NCBI GenBank assembly: GCA_964541375.1
Contig: CAZIPT010000053.1
Span: forward strand, 1 to 16,484
Length of the DNA stretch: 16,484 nt
Origin: JBAXEO01 sp964541375
GTDB taxonomy: Bacteria > Actinomycetota > Coriobacteriia > Anaerosomatales > JAAXUF01
Direction of reading: 5' to 3'
The position numbers and the translations under genes were made by a program. Below the pieces are notes generated by a model that made no database searches, was not told where the DNA came from, and saw only the letters and a list, made by a program, of their open reading frames with translations. This document shows positions 14,573-16,484 of the stretch, piece by piece. Each line of letters opens with the position of its first letter. Within the stretch, counting starts at the first letter, position 1.

Positions 14573-14660
14573 AAATGACTTCCGCGCGCGAGGGGATGTC
14601 CGCGGGTCATTTAGCGTTGCCCCGAAAAGGTGTCGGGCGACAGTTGAATGCGCGCTAAAT
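14573..14660 (+). promoter_or_regulatory. Structured leader with mutually exclusive stems before the YCF48 gene
   Basis: Stem A: AAATGAC (14573-14579) with GTCATTT (14606-14612), capped by CCGCG/CGCGG. Stem B: ATTTAGCG (14609-14616) with CGCTAAAT (14653-14660), enclosing a 9-bp stem between 14616-14625 and 14633-14641 with one bulged C. A and B share 14609-14612, so they cannot coexist. Stem B ends 2 nt before the SD. It matches no riboswitch consensus I know. If the promoter -10 is at 14569-14574, the left arm of stem A may not be transcribed. Confidence 0.4.
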
Positions 14661-14667
14661 CGAGGAG

Positions 14668-16484
14668 GTGAACGGCCTGAGGCGAGTAGGGGGATGGGGA
14701 GCCCGGGAGGGGTCTCGCACCGGCATTGCCATCAGGCCTCCTCGGCTGTGGGCGTGGCTTCTGTGCGCTCTGATCATCATCGGATTCATCATTCCCATTA
14801 TCGCTTCGGCCTACATCTCGACCGGTCCCTCAGCCGACAAAGGCTGGTACTGGCAGAACCCGGCTCCGCAGGGCAACCCGCTGTACGCCGAGTCGTTCGT
14901 CGACGCCGCCAACGGGTGGGCAGTCGGCGGTGGTGGCGTCATCCTTCACACCAACGACGGTGGTCTGGCCTGGGCAGTGCAGGATGCGCCCACGCAGCGG
15001 AGTCTTCGCGGAATCGACATGCCGGACGCCTCCTCCGGCTGGATCGTTGGAGACACGGGCTACGTTCTCGCAACGGTAGACGGAGGGTCGACCTGGACCA
15101 CCCAAACGGCGCCCGTCACCACAACCCTGCGTGCGGTGTCCGCTGTCACGAGTACGACCGCGTGGGCCGTCGGCGATGGCGGGGTCATCCTCAAGACCGT
15201 CAACCGCGGCGTCGACTGGACCCAGCAGACATCCGGATCCACCGCGCTTCTCTACGGGGTGTCGGCGGTCGACGCGGACATCGCATACGTATGCGGGGCG
15301 GACGGCGTCGTCCTCAAGACTGTCAACGGCGGCACGGACTGGACTGCAGTCACGTCCGGTACGACGACCCAGCTGAACGCCGTCGTCGCAGTCTCTTCGA
15401 CGCAGGTTTGGGTCGTGGGCGACGGCGGGCTGATCAGGGTAAGTGCCGACGGGGGTGCATCCTGGGCAGCGCAAACCTCCAATTCGACCCAGAATCTCAG
15501 CGCGATCACAGCTGCTTCGGCCACAAGCCTGTGGGCGGCCGGCGCGGCCGGAAACATCGTGGGCACCGCCGATGCGGGAGCAACCTGGACGCTGCAGAAC
15601 AGCACAGGCTCCCCGCTCTACGCGATTGCGGCGGGCAGCAGCACCGCCGCCTTCTCGGCGGGCGAATCCGGCTACATGGTTGCGACCAGCAACGGCGGGG
15701 CTACGTGGAATACCGAGTACACCCGCACGGCGCAGCAGCTCAACGCGACGTACTTCTCCAGCGACACTACCGGCTGGGCGGTGGGCAATGCGGGTGTCGT
15801 GTTGCACACCACTGACGGCGCGAACTCGTGGACGATCCAGCAGTCTGGCACGTCGAATCTTCTTGGAGTCCACTTCTCGGACGCAAACAACGGGTGTGCC
15901 GTGGGCGCGGCCGGCCGAATCATGAAGACGTCCAACGGCGGGGACACCTGGGTGACTCAGACCTCGGGGACGACGAATGCGCTCAACGGCGTGTGGTTCA
16001 CTTCGCCGACAACGGGTGTCGCCGTGGGCGCGGTCGGCACGATCCTCGTGACGACAGACGGCGGAACGACGTGGGCGGCGACCAGCTCTGGCACAGCACA
16101 GACGCTCTGGGCCGTGAGGTTCTCGGATGCCCTGACGGGGTGGGCGGTGGGCAACGGCGGAACCATCTGCAAGACCATCGACGGAGGCCTCACGTGGACG
16201 GCCCAGACTTCGGGTACGACGCAGCGACTCACCTGCGTTTCGCCCGTGGACGCTCAGACGGTGTTCGTGTCCGGACTGGGCGGGACGGTTCACAAGACCG
16301 TCGACGGCGGAACCGCTTGGACGGCGCTCACCAGCGGTACCACGCAGGACATCAACTCGATCTCCATGGCGTCGGCGACCACCGGCCACTACGCGGCGAA
16401 TCCGGGTCTCCTCCACAAGACCGGCGCCGGTGCGAGCCGGACCCCCCCGCTCTCGGGAACTGCGGGGGACCCCCTCGGCTGCTG
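14668..16484 (+). CDS. Membrane-anchored YCF48/BNR-type beta-propeller protein (3' end missing)
   Basis: Probably an extracytoplasmic binding or assembly scaffold; the exact role is unknown. About 605 residues are visible. A single N-terminal anchor (about 27-49, LWAWLLCALIIIGFIIPIIA) precedes at least 13 repeats of about 42 residues with the pattern 'GWAVGxGGxILKTxDGGxTWTxQTSGTT', the YCF48/HCF136 blade. GTG at 14668 is the only ATG/GTG/TTG in frame before the anchor, but it sits inside the perfect SD AGGAGGTGA. CTG at 14677, 8 nt after GGAGG, is an alternative start. A stop at 14656-14658 bounds the frame upstream. The frame is open to the right edge, though repeat quality falls in the last 80 bases. 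Confidence 0.9.
   Translation, partial: MNGLRRVGGWGAREGSRTGIAIRPPRLWAWLLCALIIIGFIIPIIASAYISTGPSADKGWYWQNPAPQGNPLYAESFVDAANGWAVGGGGVILHTNDGGLAWAVQDAPTQRSLRGIDMPDASSGWIVGDTGYVLATVDGGSTWTTQTAPVTTTLRAVSAVTSTTAWAVGDGGVILKTVNRGVDWTQQTSGSTALLYGVSAVDADIAYVCGADGVVLKTVNGGTDWTAVTSGTTTQLNAVVAVSSTQVWVVGDGGLIRVSADGGASWAAQTSNSTQNLSAITAASATSLWAAGAAGNIVGTADAGATWTLQNSTGSPLYAIAAGSSTAAFSAGESGYMVATSNGGATWNTEYTRTAQQLNATYFSSDTTGWAVGNAGVVLHTTDGANSWTIQQSGTSNLLGVHFSDANNGCAVGAAGRIMKTSNGGDTWVTQTSGTTNALNGVWFTSPTTGVAVGAVGTILVTTDGGTTWAATSSGTAQTLWAVRFSDALTGWAVGNGGTICKTIDGGLTWTAQTSGTTQRLTCVSPVDAQTVFVSGLGGTVHKTVDGGTAWTALTSGTTQDINSISMASATTGHYAANPGLLHKTGAGASRTPPLSGTAGDPLGC
14845..16470 (+). repeat. At least 13 tandem degenerate blades of about 126 bp
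   Basis: The coding DNA repeats with a period of about 126 bp, one beta-propeller blade per unit. Recurring peptides are GWAVG (14920s, 15777 and 16141 regions), LKT or HT plus DGG/NGG, and TQTSGTT. Later units (15730-16350) are more alike than earlier ones, suggesting more recent duplication. Thirteen units exceed one 7-bladed propeller, so two tandem propellers are likely. Confidence 0.8.

Larger units (their letters stand above)
14370..14667. other. Gene-free 298-bp region before the YCF48 gene
   Basis: No supported gene lies here. It holds the two small hairpins just after 14369, a CCTGG-acg-CCAGG hairpin at about 14466-14478, an AT-rich patch TATATATAAAAT (14565-14576) that stands out from the GC-rich background and may contain a -10 element, and the structured leader up to the AGGAGGTGA at 14663. 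No convincing -35 box is present. Open frames across it are short and lack any family resemblance. Confidence 0.6.

Noticed and set aside
14541..14667. Known riboswitch (c-di-GMP, cobalamin, SAM, ZTP) before the YCF48 gene
   Set aside because: I looked for their conserved cores (for example the cobalamin box or the GEMM core) and found none; the structure is reported only as unclassified.
14694..15815. A 373-codon frame beginning at ATG 14694
   Set aside because: It is out of frame with the clear YCF48 repeats, is Arg/His-rich and has no family resemblance; the repeats are coding in the other frame.
14830..16416. A 528-codon minus-strand frame opposite the YCF48 gene
   Set aside because: It mirrors the repeat DNA of the plus-strand propeller and is Arg-rich with no motif; it is a shadow.

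Overview
The window is GC-rich bacterial DNA with tightly packed genes, Shine-Dalgarno (SD) starts and frequent GTG/TTG initiation. The mix is a purC/purS/purQ purine cluster, MscL, an OmpR-type two-component pair, several membrane glycosyltransferases, B-box zinc-finger and PH-like membrane proteins, a YCF48 propeller protein and a corrinoid/ferredoxin pair. This fits an anaerobic or facultative actinobacterium, possibly Coriobacteriia-like. That placement is inferred from gene content and composition; there is no rRNA or other marker here.

Left part (1-7622, all on the minus strand): purC, an uncharacterised 185-aa membrane protein, purS and the start of purQ form one purine operon that runs off the left edge. 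Upstream of it lie a polyprenyl-type GT2 glycosyltransferase, a 72-residue two-helix membrane protein and a GT39-like membrane glycosyltransferase, probably a cell-envelope glycosylation set. Further upstream are a response regulator/histidine kinase pair with overlapping genes and mscL with a zinc-ribbon tail.

Centre (7700-10467, plus strand): this is the key find. Two adjacent genes carry the hallmarks of HgcA (cap-helix motif NVWCAAGK, five C-terminal membrane helices) and HgcB (two CX2CX2CX3C clusters and extra cysteines), the pair that makes methylmercury. A consensus-like promoter (TTGACA, 18-bp spacer, TAGTAT) precedes them, with a perfect 8+8 bp inverted repeat filling the spacer, so a repressor operator is likely. 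The HgcA frame has no ATG/GTG/TTG in its conserved N-terminus; an ATC codon correctly spaced after an AGGAG is the best start. A GT2 glycosyltransferase resembling HpnB follows 33 bp after hgcB, with its SD inside a small hairpin, and may be cotranscribed.

Right part (10468-16484): convergent and divergent single genes: a B-box zinc-finger membrane protein (-), a PH-like membrane protein (+), a membrane diguanylate cyclase (-) and a membrane-fused spermidine-synthase-like protein (+). A 298-bp gene-free stretch follows with hairpins, an AT-rich promoter-like element and mutually exclusive stems. Last comes a membrane-anchored protein with at least 13 YCF48-type blades, cut by the right edge. 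I saw no tRNA, rRNA, CRISPR array, insertion sequence or prophage gene.
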